64,000 nucleotides of DNA from Fasciola hepatica (taxonomy: Eukaryota > Platyhelminthes > Trematoda > Plagiorchiida > Fasciolidae), in NCBI GenBank assembly GCA_948099385.1, contig CANUEZ040000114.1:1-64000 (forward strand). The letters are read 5' to 3'. The position numbers and the translations under genes were made by a program. The notes beneath the pieces were generated by a model. That model worked only from the letters and a program-made list of their open reading frames with translations. It was not told the origin of the DNA and did no database searches. Below, piece by piece: positions 1-12,888 of this stretch. Numbering within the stretch: the stretch's first letter is position 1; the number at the start of each line of letters is the position of its first letter.

Positions 1-1029
<1,029 letters not shown>

Positions 1030-4000
1030 ATGATGCTGCTGCATGATGCATGATGCAGCAGATGCAGCATGATGCTGATGTCAGCATGATGATGCAGAGC
1101 TGCATGCTGTGCTGATGCATCAGCATCATCATCAGCATGCTGCATATGCTGCATGCATTCAGCATCATGCAGCTATGCATGCATGCATCATGCATGCATC
1201 TGATGCATGCAGATCAGCATCATGAGCAGCAGCATGCAGCATCATGCAGTGCATCAGCATCAGCATGCTGATGCTGCATGCTGCATGCATGCATCAGCAT
1301 GCATGCAGTCAGCATCAGCAGATCATCATCATCATGCATCATGCATCATGCATCAGCAGTGCATCATGATGCATGCTGATGCTGCATCGATGCATGCATG
1401 ATGCATCATGCTGCATGCAGTCAGCATCAGCATCATGCATCATGCAGCAGCATGCTTGCATCATGCATCATCATGCATGCATGCATCTGCAGATGCATGC
1501 ATGCATGATGCATCAGCTTCAGCATCAGCAGCATATGCATGCATGCAGATGCATCATGCATGCATCATGCATGCATGCAGTCAGCATGCATCATCATCAT
1601 GCATCATCATGTGCTGCAGATCATGCAGTCATGCATCGATGCAGCATCATGCATGCATGCAGCATCATCAGTCATCATGCAGCAGCATCAGCATGTGCAT
1701 CATGCATCATCATCATCATGCATCAGCATCAGCATCATCAGCAGTGCATCATGCATGCTGCAGTCAGCTGCATGTGCAGCATGCATGCATCATGCATCAT
1801 GCATCATGCAGCATGCTTCATATCATGCATCATGATGCATCATGCATGCATCTGCATGCATGCAGCATCATCATCATCATCATCAGCATCATCAGTCATC
1901 ATCTTCAGTCAGCATGCAGCATCATCAGCATGCATGCATCATCATGCATCAGCAGCATCATGCAGTCATCATCATCATTCAGCATCATGCATCATGCATC
2001 ATGCAGTGCATGCTGATGCATGCATGCATCATGCTGCATCAGCATCATGCAGTGCATCATGTCATCATCAGCATCAGTGCATCATGCAGCTGCATGCAGT
2101 CATGCAGCATGCTGCATCAGCATCATGCAGTGATCATCAGCATTGCATGCATCATCATCATGCAGTGCATGCATCATGCAGCTGCAGTGCATCATGCATC
2201 AGCTGCAGTCATGCATGCTGCAGCATCAGCATGCATGCATCATGCAGTCATCATGCAGCAGCATGCATGCATCATGCATCATGCATCAGCAGCATGATGC
2301 AGCATGCATCATGCTGCATCATGCATCATGCATCAGCATAGCATCAGCATCAGCATCAGCATCAGTCATCATGCATCATCAGCAGCAGCATGCATCAGCA
2401 GTCATCAGCATCATCATCATCATCAGCATCATCATGCAGTCAGTCAGCATCAGCATCATGCAGTCATCTGATCATTCAGCATCATGCATTCATCATCATC
2501 ATGCATGCATCATGCATGCATCATGCATGCAGTCATCATGCAGTGTATGCATCAGTCAGCATCATGCATCATGCATGCAGTCATCAGTCAGCATGCATCA
2601 TGCATGCATGCTGTCATCAGCATGCAGCATGCATCATCATCATCATGCAGCAGCATCATCATCATCATCAGTCATCAGCATGCATCTTCATGCATGCATG
2701 CATCATGCATGCTGCATCATGCATGCAGTCATCAGTCAGCATGCTGCTGCATGCAGTGCAGCATGCTGTCAGCATCATCAGCAGCATGCATCATCAGCAG
2801 CATGCTGCATGCAGCATGCATCAGCAGTGCAGCAGCATGCATCAGTCAGTCATCATCAGTGCATCATGCAGCATCATATGCATCATCAGTCATGCATCAT
2901 CAGCATCATGCAGCATCAGCATGCAGAGATGCAGTGCTGTCATCAGCAGCTGTCATGTCATGCATGCATCATCATGCATGCATGCATGCATGCATCATGC
3001 AGCATGCAGCAGTCATCAGCAGCATGCATCATGCATCATGCATGATCATGCATGCATCATGCTGCAGTGCAGCATGCATGCATCATGCAGATCAGTCATG
3101 CATCAGTCAGCATGCATGCAGCTGCATGCATCATCAGCATCAGCAGTGTCATGCAGCAGATCAGCATCATCAGCAGCAGCATGCATCAGTCAGCATGCAG
3201 TCATCATGCATCATCATGTGCATGCATCATGCAGCATGCATGCATCAGATGCAGCTGTCAGCTGCATCAGCAGCAGTCATCATCATGCAGCATCATCAGT
3301 CAGCAGTCATCATCAGCATGCATGTGCATCAGCATCATGCATGCAGCAGTCATGCTGATCATCAGCATGCATGCTGCATCATGCAGCATGTCATCAGCAG
3401 CATCAGCAGTCAGCATGAGCATCATGCTTAGCATCATGCAGTCATCAGCAGCAGCATCATCATGCATCATCAGCATCATCATCAGCATCATCTGCAGCAT
3501 CATGCATCATCATGTCATCTGCATGTCAGCATGCATCAGCATGTTCATGCAGCAGCATCATGCATGTCAGCATCAGCATGCATCATCATGCAGCATCATC
3601 ATCAGCAGTCAGCAGCATCATCAGCATGTCATCTGTCAGCATCATGTCATCAGTGCATCATGCATGCATCATGCATGCATCAGCATCATGCATGCATCAT
3701 GCATCAGTGCATGCATGCTGTCATGCATCATGCATCAGCAGCATCATCAGTCATGCATCATGCATGCATCAGCATGCATCAGTCATGCATGCATCAGCAG
3801 CAGCATCATGCAGCAGTGCAGCATGCATCAGTCATCATGCATCAGTCATGCAGCAGTCATCATCATCAGTCATCATGCATGCAGTCATCATCATGCATCA
3901 TCATGCATCATCTGTCATGCATCATGCAGCATCATCAGCATGCATCATCATGCATCATCATCAGCATCATCAGCATCATCATGCATCATCAGCATCATCA

Positions 4001-6430
4001 TCAGCATCAGCATCATGCAGCATCATGCATCAGTGCAGCATCATGCAGCAGCATGCATGCATCATGATGCATCATCATCATGCAGCATCATCAGTCATGC
4101 ATCATGCATGCATCAGTCATGCATCATGCATGCATCATCAGCAGAGCATCATCATGCAGCATGCATCAGTCATGCAGCAGCATGCATGCAGCATGCATCA
4201 GCTGCATCATGCAGCATGCTTCATCAGTCAGCATGCATGCAGCAGTCATGCATCATCAGTCATGCAGCAGCATCATCATCAGCTGCATCATCATGCATGC
4301 AGCATCAGTCATCAGCAGCATCATGCATCAGCATGCATCATGCAGTCAGCATCTTCATCAGCAGCATGCAGCATCATGCAGCATCATCAGTGCATCAGCA
4401 GCATCAGTCATGCATCAGCAGCATCAGCATCATGCATGCATGCATGCATCATCATGCATGTCATGCTGCAGCAGTCATGCAGCATCATCATGCATCAGCA
4501 TCATGCATCATCAGCAGCATCAGCATGCAGCATGCATCAGTCATCATGCATCAGCATCAGCATCAGCATCAGCATGCATCATCATGCAGCATCATCATCA
4601 GCATCATCATGCAGCATGCATCATCAGCAGTCAGCATCAGTGCATGCAGCAGTCATCAGTCATCAGCAGCATTGCATCTGCAGCATGCAGCTGCAGCATG
4701 CAGTGCAGCATGCATGCATGTCATCATCAGCATGCATCATGCATGCAGTCATCAGCATCAGTCAGCATCATCATCATCATCATCAGCTTGCAGCATCAGC
4801 AGTCATCATCATGCAGTGCAGCTGCATCAGCATCATCATGCAGATGCATCAGCATCATGCATCAGCAGTGCAGCATCATGCTGCAGCAGCATGCATGCAT
4901 CATCATCATGCAGCATCATGCAGCATGCAGTCAGCAGCAGCATCAGCATCTGCATCAGCATCATCATCATCATCATGCTGCATGCATGCATCAGTCATGC
5001 ATGCATCATGCAGCATGCAGTTGCATCATCTGCATCATCATCAGTCATCAGCATCATCATCATGCAGCATCATGCATCAGCATGCATGCATCATCAGCAT
5101 CAGCATCAGCATCATCTGCATCAGCATCTTCATCATCAGCATCATCATCAGTCATCAGTCATCATCAGCATCATCATCAGCATCATGCAGTCAGCAGCAT
5201 GTCATCATCTGCATCATCAGCATCATCATCAGTCATCATGCATCATCAGCATCATGCAGCATCATGCAGCATCAGTCAGTCATCAGCATGCATCATCAGC
5301 AGCATCAGCTGCAGCATCAGCATGCAGCATCATCATGCAGCATCATGCATCAGCATCATCATCATCAGCATCATCATCATCATGCATCAGCATCAGCATC
5401 ATCATCAGCATCAGCAGCAGTCATCATCAGCATCATGCAGCATCAGCATCATCATCATCAGCATCAGTCATGCATCATGCATGCATCATCAGCATCAGTC
5501 AGCTTCAGCATCAGCATGCAGCATCAGCATCATCATCATCATCAGCATCATCATCAGCAGCATCAGCATCATCATCAGCATCAGCATCAGCATCATCATC
5601 ATGCATGCATCAGCATCATCATCATAGCATGCATCATCATTCATCAGCATCATCATCATCATCAGCATCAGCATCATCAGTCAGCTGCATCATCATCATC
5701 AGCATCATCATCAGCATCAGCATGCATCATCAGTCATCAGTCATCATCAGCATCATCAGCATCATCATCAGTCATCATCATCAGCATCATCAGCATCATC
5801 ATCATCAGCATCATCATCAGCAGCATCATCATCATCATCAGCATCATCAGCATCATGCAGCATCATCATCATCAGTCATCAGTCAGCATCATCATCATCA
5901 TCAGTCATCATCATCAGCATCATGCATCATCAGTCATCATCATCATCAGCATCATCATCAGCAGCATCAGCATGCATCATCAGCTCATCAGCATCAGCAT
6001 CATGCATCAGCATCTGCATCATCAGTGCATCATCAGCAGTCAGCATCAGCATGCATCATCATCATCAGCATCATCAGTCATCATCATCATCAGCAGTCAT
6101 CATGCATCATCATGCAGCATCAGCATCATCATCAGCTTCATGCTTCATCATCAGTCATCATCAGCAGCAGCATCATCAGCATCATGCATCATCAGTCATC
6201 ATCAGCATCATCATGCAGCATCATCAGCATCAGCATCATCATCAGCAGTGCATCAGCATTCAGTCATCAGCATCAGCATCATCAGCATCAGTCATGCATC
6301 AGTCATGCATGCATCATGCATCTGCATCAGCAGCTGCATCATCAGCATCAGCATTGCATCATCAGTCAGTCATCAGCAGTCAGCAGCATCATCCTCTTGC
6401 AGTCATCAGCATCAGCAGCATGTCAGCTGC
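1030..6430. repeat. Degenerate CAT/CAG/GCAT low-complexity array
   Basis: About 5.4 kb built almost entirely from the words CAT, CAG and GCAT in irregular order. Between about 1030 and 1400 the + strand changes from ATG-type to CAT-type units, so repeat polarity inverts. The changeover passes through ATGCAT, which is its own reverse complement. The left part is rich in GCATGCAT; the right part (about 5000-6400) is mainly CATCATCAG. No higher-order period is obvious by eye. Frames of up to 1157 codons are present but encode only repeated His/Ser/Ala/Met/Gln/Ile/Cys, and I do not call them genes. The array ends abruptly at about 6430 where the diverged LTR sequence begins. Confidence 0.93.
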
Positions 6431-6592
6431 AAGAATGCCACAGTAAAAGCCAGTTACCCACCAGCACCAACCTGCCCCCCCCACGAGCACCGTTCGGCCC
6501 GGTAATTGCCCACCTCCATCCATAGCCGTAGTGCCCCCTGGTAGCCCGGCTAACCGTCCCCACCCTACCTCGCACTCCCGCGTAGCCTGTAC

Positions 6593-6629
6593 GACCCCCC
6601 CCCCCACCCCCCCCCCCCCCCCCCCCCCA
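6593..6629. repeat. Poly-C tract inside the 5' LTR
   Basis: A run of C interrupted by one A at 6606. It occupies the place held by the (CA)n tract at 12848-12884 in the 3' LTR. Confidence 0.95.
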
Positions 6630-6895
6630 CGCTGCACCATCCCTCGGTCGCATACTCGCCCAGGCCTAGCCTGCTCGAGGTGGGCACCGAATTCTGATCG
6701 GCTGCACCCGGCCGGCATGTTTGATCACGCACATGTACCGAGGCATACACACCCGCACCCACACTAGATTGTGACCTATTCGACCCGTGACTAATCGTGT
6801 ATTTGCGTGCCTGAGCGAATCCCTGCCCTACTCACTGGTTGGTCAGAACCATCGATCGATTTCCGCCTGATCGCCTTTCTGTTCGTTCATGTCCC

Positions 6896-6902
6896 TTATA
6901 TG
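6896..6902 (+). promoter_or_regulatory. Possible TATA box of the LTR
   Basis: TTATATG lies 206 bp before the AATAAA of the same LTR and is repeated in the 3' LTR. The distance suits a U3/R promoter followed by R/U5, but the start site is not visible from sequence alone. Confidence 0.4.
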
Positions 6903-7101
6903 CGCGTACCTTTCCTTGTCATTGTTAGTTGTGGTCGTTTCGTTAACCTACTTGGTGACTTGTGCCTCGGCCAATTGGCCATAGAACGTGTTATCCATTC
7001 TGAACTGTACGGAACGTTAGTAAACGGTGATTCCCGTGAGGACGCCACGTTTGAGGTTTGTACATTTACCCCTTTGATTGATTATTGTTTGCAGTACCGC
7101 T

Positions 7102-7107
7102 AATAAA
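7102..7107 (+). terminator. AATAAA polyadenylation signal in the 5' LTR
   Basis: Canonical AATAAA about 106 bp before the LTR end, with a GT/T-rich stretch after it. The active copy would be the one in the 3' LTR (13356-13361). Confidence 0.55.
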
Positions 7108-7257
7108 CCTCAGCTAGTTTGATTTGGTTTCTGAGGAGAGCGCGTCACTCCAACTCGGCCTAGACACCGAATAAGGTTGACTAAAGTTCAGAATCGGACG
7201 TACGTAAATAACAGTACTCAAACTTGTTCTTCAACCGGGAACTTTGAAGAAAATACG

Positions 7258-10200
7258 ATGCCCGTGACGAGGAATATGAGGCACCAACTGGCCGCGAACG
7301 AACAATTGGACTCTTCCGGAGAACACGAGGAGTACAGAAACACTCACCTACCGAATGAGGCAAACGTAGAAGAAAATCTGGGTAAGCAGTATTCTTCCCG
7401 TGCCCCATTGCTTGATATGGCTATTAGAGCAGATACGTTAGTTGGTAGGGGATTAGAAACTCGGTCGTCGGCCAGTAGTAGAACTAGAATCCAGGAATTA
7501 AAAGCTGAACAGCTGCAGTTAGACATGGAACGTTTGAAGATTAGGCAGCAGCAAATATCATTTGAGCTAGAGAACTTAGCTGGTGGCGTTCAACCCAGTG
7601 ACGACGAATCGACTTCAGATGAACCTCCAGGTTTAGTTCCGTTGGACTCTGTTAGGAAGTACGTTGAAGGTTGTCGAGCCTCAGTCAGTCACCGAGTTCC
7701 GGAAGACGCCGAGTCGAGAACGGTTACTAATCGTCGGATCAGGTTACCGGATATAGAATTAACCAAGTTCGACGGAACACCAAAGCGACTGTGGAAATTT
7801 CTTAGCAGCTTCAAGGCAGATGTGGCCAACGGCTTGCGGAACGATAGAGAGAGGTTATGTTACTTGATCCACTGCTGTGTTGGAGAGGCACGAGAAGCCA
7901 TAGAAGATTGTGTGATGTTACCTCCTAAAGAAGGATATGTGAGAGCTATTGATATCTTGGAATCACAGTTTGGATGCCCTGATGATGTCGCTGAGTGCCT
8001 CTTAGACGAAATGGGCAACGGAACCAAAATTAAGCCAACCGACATTACCGGCCTTAGAAAACTCGTACGACAAGTGGTAAGCAGCGAAATTTCCTTGACA
8101 GAAATGGGCTACGAATCTAGTTTGAATTGCCCCACTACGGTGAAGGGCATTGTACGGCGCTTGCCAGATTCTATGCAGTTGAGATGGGCAGAGATAGCTC
8201 TGAAGAAACGACGAGAAGGGACAAAGCTATTGTTTCGTCACCTAGTTCGGTACCTGGAAGAAAGCCTGTCAACCTTTTCTTACTGTTATGGTCAAGGAAA
8301 CAGCGCAATAAGCAAATGGAAAGGGGACGAGGATACTCGTCAATCTCATGGAGTGAGAAGACGGATTAACGTGATAGCTGGCCGCCTTGATAAGAAGTGT
8401 CCTGTCTGCTGTGAGGACCACGACTTAGAATCCTGCAGTAAATTCTTGTCCATGTGCTACGAGGAGAGACTGAAGGTTATCCGAGACGCAGGGCGGTGTT
8501 TCAAGTGTCTGAAGCTTGGTCACAGGGCCGCTGAGTGTCGTACAATGAGTCGCTGTCTTGAACTCAACTGCTACGGCCGTCACCACACCTTAATGCATGT
8601 GCCCAGATCACCCAATACACCAGCGAAGGCCAATATTAATTCTGTGAAGACGGAAGTCCCACATACCTTTATGGGATTCCTACCGGTTAGACTGCTCGGA
8701 CCAAGGGGCTCGAAGGAAACATACGCCTTCCTCGATAACGGCTCAGATTCAACTCTTCTATCTTCAGCGGCGGCCAATTCATTGGGGATTGATGGCCCAC
8801 TAACGAGACTCAGTGTGACAACACTCGCAGGAACGGCGTCTCAGGTGACCTCAGAAGTGAATTTTGCTGTTCAGTCATTAAGTGGTGATTATCAACTTCA
8901 AGTGGAAAGGGCCTACACACTGAAAACACTACCAATGCAGACTGCGTACATGCCATCGGGCCTGGACTCCTGGCCGCATTTAAAGGACGTGCATTTTGAA
9001 GAAATCAAGGACAGGACGGTTGATCTGCTGATTGGCACCAACACCCCCGAAGCCCACTGGGTCCAGGATCAACGCATTGGTACTTCTCGTCAGCCGTACG
9101 CAGTGAAGACAGTCCTGGGGTGGGTGCTCCTTGGACCTACCGGGAGGAGTACTACCCAGCGGAAGTACGTAAACTGCCTAGCTTCAGAGGTGACGATGAA
9201 GTCTGAGATTTTAAAATTGTATGAAACAGAATTTGGGGACACAACCCATAACGAAAGTGTGTCGCATTCCCTAGAAGACCAGGTCGCCCTAGAAATCGTC
9301 CAAGGTTCGGTTACCATCGTGGAGGGTCACTATCAGCTCAACTTACCTTGGAAGAGAAACTGGCGGGAAATACCGGAAAATAGGTACCTAGCAGAGAGAC
9401 GGCTGAATAGCCTTCGCGTTCGTTTCCTAAAGGACCCGAATCTCCTCTCTAAATATACCGATATAATGGAGACATACGAAAGGAAAGGATACATTAGCAG
9501 GGTTCTAGAAAATCAGTCCAATGAAATACGTTTCGTTCCACATCACCCAGTATTAAACCCACATAAACCTGATAAGGTCAGGATCGTTTTCGACTTTGCG
9601 GCTAAGTCTGGAGGTCTTTCGCTGAATGACTGTCTCTATTCTGGACCGGTAATGACAAACGACTTGACGGGAGTACTCATGCGTTTCCGGCTACACAACA
9701 TCGCTCTTGTCGCCGATATAGAAGAGATGTTCCTGCAGGTTCGTCTACCTCCGGAAGACAGACATCCCATGAGCTTTCTCTGGTACCCATCGGGGAAGCT
9801 TGACGCCCCACCAAAAATCTACCAGCTAAATGTACACCCGTTCGGAGCCACGTCCTCGCCGTTCTGCGCCGCATTCGCCCTGAGGCAAGTCGCCAATGAT
9901 CAACACTCAGTCAATGAGAAAACCCGGAGCACCATAGAGCGCAATTTCTATGTTGACGACTGTCTGGTTTCCGTTGAAGGCGTGAAGGAGGCTATAACCC
10001 TAGTTGAACAGCTTCGGAGCGTGCTGATTCTCAGAGGATTTCGACTTCACAAATGGGTCTGCAATACCGAGGCAGTAATGAAAACCATAGCCCAAAGTGA
10101 ACAGGCTCCCCCATTGATCAGCCTGAGTCCCAGTGACCCGATGATACAAAAAACGCTCGGCTTGTATTGGCGCATAAAGGACGACTGTTTCACGTTTAAA

Positions 10201-12534
10201 TTGGACATTCCCAATCGGCCGGTCACTAGAAGAGGTATTCTCTCGTTTACAGCATCGCTATACGACCCACTGGGGTTCATCGCTCCATTGCTTCTTCAGC
10301 CCAAATGTTTACTGCAGAGACTATGCCAAAGCAACTGTGGGTGGGACGACCCGGTCACTGAACCCATCCAGTTAGCATGGGAAAGGTGGAAATCAGAACT
10401 AGCAGCAGTCGAAACGCTGTCGGTACCGAGATGTCTTAAATATGTCACGCAAGGCCGGCAGCCCGCCGTCGTACATCTGTTTTCTGACGCTTCCGAGTTG
10501 GGATATGGCGCAGTAGCATACCTGAGGTATATATGTCCGGATAATTCCATCCACTGTTGCTTCCTATTGGGAAAATCAAGAGTTGCACCTCTGAAACCTG
10601 TTACGATACCCCGCCTAGAGTTACAAGCGGCGGTGCTCTCGGTGAAACTCCTGCAACACATACGGAGGGAAGCAGACTTACATGTGGACAATGTCTGTCT
10701 CTGGACGGACTCAATGATCGTCTTACATTACATTCGCAATACTCAACTCAGATTCAAGACATTCGTGGCCAACCGCGTAGGGTTCGTACACGAACACACT
10801 ACAGTTGACCAATGGAGGCACGTCCCTACCAGCGTGAACCCTGCGGACATGGCGTCCCGAGGAGTCAGTGGCGGTGATAGCACTAGTCTGGGCAAGTGGT
10901 TACGAGGACCGGACTTCCTACGGGAAGCGGAGTTCAACTGGCCTTGTTTGAGTAATCAGTTATCGGTTGAAGATTTACCTTACCTCGAGACCAAAAAGCA
11001 GTCAGCGGTCATGGCTACGTCCTCAACAATCTATCCATTAGACCGACTAATTTCGTACTATTCCTCCTGGCTGGCCCTAAAACGAGCTTGTGCGTGGATG
11101 ACACGGTTTCTGCAGTATATTCGAGCAAAGACTGACAGAGCACCTGGGCAGACGATGCTGAAAGGAAATCTAAGGGTGTCCGAATTGGAATGCGTCGAGT
11201 TGGCCCTGCTTCGTTACGTACAACGCCAGATGTTTCCCGAAATAATTGACAGTATATTGAGGCAGGAGAGGTCCGCTGAAATGCGTGCGCCGAGACGTTC
11301 CTCTCAGAAGAACCTATGTCCGGTAATGGAGAACGGACTGCTGCGAGTTGGGGGACGGTTAACCAACAGTAATATATCCCAAGCTAGGCAGAGACCTATA
11401 ATTCTGCCCAGTCAGCATCCACTTACAACCATCATAGTTCGTCATTATCATTTGAAGGAAGGACATATGGGGTTGATGCACGTGTTAGCGGCGTCTCGGG
11501 AGAAATACTGGATCATAAGAGGTGCTTCCACCGTAAGAAGAGTAATTATGCAATGCATTGGCTGCAAGGTAAGATCGGCTAAACCTGTAGAGCAATTCAT
11601 GTCAGATCTACCGGCCTCACGCGTAACCCCAGGCTTTCCCTTTGCGGTAATCGGAATCGACTACTTCGGACCGTTCTACGTTCGAGAAGGTCGTGTGACT
11701 AGAAAACGTTACGGCTGTATCTTTTCATGTTTCAAAACCAGAGCAGTACACATTGAAGTAGCTCATTCTCTCACCATCGACTCTTTCCTCATGACCTTCT
11801 CGCGATTTGTGGGGAGACGGGGATGTCCCAAGCAAGTGTACAGCGATCGAGGCCAGACATTCGTCGGAGCAGAAATAGAGATGCAGCAATTTCTAACAGG
11901 GTTGGGACACCGCAAAGTTGAAAATGAAATGCTATCTAAGGGAATTGAGTGGTGCGTTAATCCACCTTATGCGAGTCACCGGGGTGGTGTGTGGGAGCGT
12001 ATGATACGTTCCGTCAGACGGATTCTCAGCGCCGTATCACGAGAGCAAACTCTAACAGAGGAATCACTCATGACCTATTTAACGGAAGCGGAACGCGTTC
12101 TAAACAATCGTCCTCTAGTACCTGTATATGACGACCCAGAAAACCCTGGAGTTCTTTCACCTAGCTGTTTGTTATTGATGAGAAAACAGGACGATACCAT
12201 CGGAACCGAAGTTGACCTGCGCGATCGGTACACACGCCAGTGGAGGCAAAGCCAGCTCTTGTCGGATACCTTTTGGCGAAGATGGATTTCGGAGTACTTA
12301 CCTTTGCTGAACACTCGGAATAAGTGGAGAAACCCGCGGCGAAATCTGAGGACAGGAGACTTAGTGCTGATACTGGGAGAGAACCAACCCCGTGGAAAGT
12401 GGCCGAAAGGAGTTGTAGCGGGTATCAAAGGTGGATCAGACGGGCGAGTGCTCGAGGCCCTAGTGAAAACCTCAAAAGGACAAGTTCTGAGAGACATCCG
12501 CCGACTGTGCTTACTGGAAGGGGCCGACGACTAG
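7258..12534 (+). CDS. gag-pol: BEL/Pao Gag-Pol polyprotein, intact
   Basis: Single uninterrupted frame of 1758 aa from the first ATG; upstream the frame is open only from a TTG at 7177, inside the LTR, so I prefer 7258. Order seen (residue numbers from this Met): an N-terminal region with a coiled-coil-like Gln/Glu/Leu stretch; a DUF1759-type capsid segment; a Cys/His cluster and CCHC knuckle starting at Cys414 (CFKCLKLGHRAAEC); an aspartic protease with DNGSDST at 493; reverse transcriptase with YVDD at 898; RNase H beginning FSDASE with Asp1077; integrase with catalytic Asp1468, Asp1530 and Glu1580; and a C-terminal basic domain like DUF5641. It makes retrotransposon particles, copies the RNA and integrates the cDNA. 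All key catalytic residues I can check are present and there are no stops or frameshifts, so the copy could be active. Confidence 0.95.
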   Translation: MPVTRNMRHQLAANEQLDSSGEHEEYRNTHLPNEANVEENLGKQYSSRAPLLDMAIRADTLVGRGLETRSSASSRTRIQELKAEQLQLDMERLKIRQQQISFELENLAGGVQPSDDESTSDEPPGLVPLDSVRKYVEGCRASVSHRVPEDAESRTVTNRRIRLPDIELTKFDGTPKRLWKFLSSFKADVANGLRNDRERLCYLIHCCVGEAREAIEDCVMLPPKEGYVRAIDILESQFGCPDDVAECLLDEMGNGTKIKPTDITGLRKLVRQVVSSEISLTEMGYESSLNCPTTVKGIVRRLPDSMQLRWAEIALKKRREGTKLLFRHLVRYLEESLSTFSYCYGQGNSAISKWKGDEDTRQSHGVRRRINVIAGRLDKKCPVCCEDHDLESCSKFLSMCYEERLKVIRDAGRCFKCLKLGHRAAECRTMSRCLELNCYGRHHTLMHVPRSPNTPAKANINSVKTEVPHTFMGFLPVRLLGPRGSKETYAFLDNGSDSTLLSSAAANSLGIDGPLTRLSVTTLAGTASQVTSEVNFAVQSLSGDYQLQVERAYTLKTLPMQTAYMPSGLDSWPHLKDVHFEEIKDRTVDLLIGTNTPEAHWVQDQRIGTSRQPYAVKTVLGWVLLGPTGRSTTQRKYVNCLASEVTMKSEILKLYETEFGDTTHNESVSHSLEDQVALEIVQGSVTIVEGHYQLNLPWKRNWREIPENRYLAERRLNSLRVRFLKDPNLLSKYTDIMETYERKGYISRVLENQSNEIRFVPHHPVLNPHKPDKVRIVFDFAAKSGGLSLNDCLYSGPVMTNDLTGVLMRFRLHNIALVADIEEMFLQVRLPPEDRHPMSFLWYPSGKLDAPPKIYQLNVHPFGATSSPFCAAFALRQVANDQHSVNEKTRSTIERNFYVDDCLVSVEGVKEAITLVEQLRSVLILRGFRLHKWVCNTEAVMKTIAQSEQAPPLISLSPSDPMIQKTLGLYWRIKDDCFTFKLDIPNRPVTRRGILSFTASLYDPLGFIAPLLLQPKCLLQRLCQSNCGWDDPVTEPIQLAWERWKSELAAVETLSVPRCLKYVTQGRQPAVVHLFSDASELGYGAVAYLRYICPDNSIHCCFLLGKSRVAPLKPVTIPRLELQAAVLSVKLLQHIRREADLHVDNVCLWTDSMIVLHYIRNTQLRFKTFVANRVGFVHEHTTVDQWRHVPTSVNPADMASRGVSGGDSTSLGKWLRGPDFLREAEFNWPCLSNQLSVEDLPYLETKKQSAVMATSSTIYPLDRLISYYSSWLALKRACAWMTRFLQYIRAKTDRAPGQTMLKGNLRVSELECVELALLRYVQRQMFPEIIDSILRQERSAEMRAPRRSSQKNLCPVMENGLLRVGGRLTNSNISQARQRPIILPSQHPLTTIIVRHYHLKEGHMGLMHVLAASREKYWIIRGASTVRRVIMQCIGCKVRSAKPVEQFMSDLPASRVTPGFPFAVIGIDYFGPFYVREGRVTRKRYGCIFSCFKTRAVHIEVAHSLTIDSFLMTFSRFVGRRGCPKQVYSDRGQTFVGAEIEMQQFLTGLGHRKVENEMLSKGIEWCVNPPYASHRGGVWERMIRSVRRILSAVSREQTLTEESLMTYLTEAERVLNNRPLVPVYDDPENPGVLSPSCLLLMRKQDDTIGTEVDLRDRYTRQWRQSQLLSDTFWRRWISEYLPLLNTRNKWRNPRRNLRTGDLVLILGENQPRGKWPKGVVAGIKGGSDGRVLEALVKTSKGQVLRDIRRLCLLEGADD

Positions 12535-12846
12535 TAGGGTAACCACTCGTGAGTAGGGTGTGCTTCAGTTCGGTTCCTGTGACTGTGGCAAGAGTAAATT
12601 GTACCATTTTTGCATGGAGCCGTCTGAAGTGTGCACAGTAGCGAGTGGAACGTTAGTAAAGCCGTGCCGGCTTTGGGGTGGCGGTGTTGAATCTGTTTTG
12701 CCTGTTTCCATCCTGCTCATTCATGACCACCAACTCGTGCTACGTTCGGACCGGTTTGACATTCCTAATTCATTTGACGTTGACCACATGGTTGCACGGC
12801 TATCAGTCCACACAATTCCTCATCGCTCTCAAGCGTTGCCTGTTCG

Positions 12847-12847
<1 letters not shown>

Positions 12848-12884
<37 letters not shown>
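12848..12884. repeat. (CA)n microsatellite in the 3' LTR
   Basis: About 18 CA units; the matching position in the 5' LTR is poly-C. Confidence 0.97.

Positions 12885-12888
<4 letters not shown>

Larger units (their letters stand above)
6434..7213 (+). repeat. 5' LTR of the BEL/Pao element (left part corrupted)
   Basis: From about 6655 to 7213 it matches 12927-13467 almost base for base (one extra G, C/A, A/T near 6909, A/C at 7208). From about 6434 to 6630 it still aligns colinearly with 12640-12886, but many A and T positions have become C and the (CA)n tract is replaced by poly-C. Anything equivalent to 12559-12640 is missing, so the repeat is 5'-truncated or unreadable. A 98-codon frame at 6807-7103 is identical in protein to the one in the 3' LTR; it probably just reflects LTR identity. 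Confidence 0.88.

Noticed and set aside
3052..6525. A frame of 1157 codons (and others of 997 and 515) across the left array
   Set aside because: Encodes only His/Ser/Ala/Met/Ile/Gln/Cys dictated by CAT/CAG/GCAT words; open frames are automatic in this repeat because it lacks stop-forming words.
6807..7103. 98-codon frame repeated identically in both LTRs (also 13061-13357)
   Set aside because: Identity is explained by LTR duplication, and the frame starts upstream of the likely promoter; no known domain.
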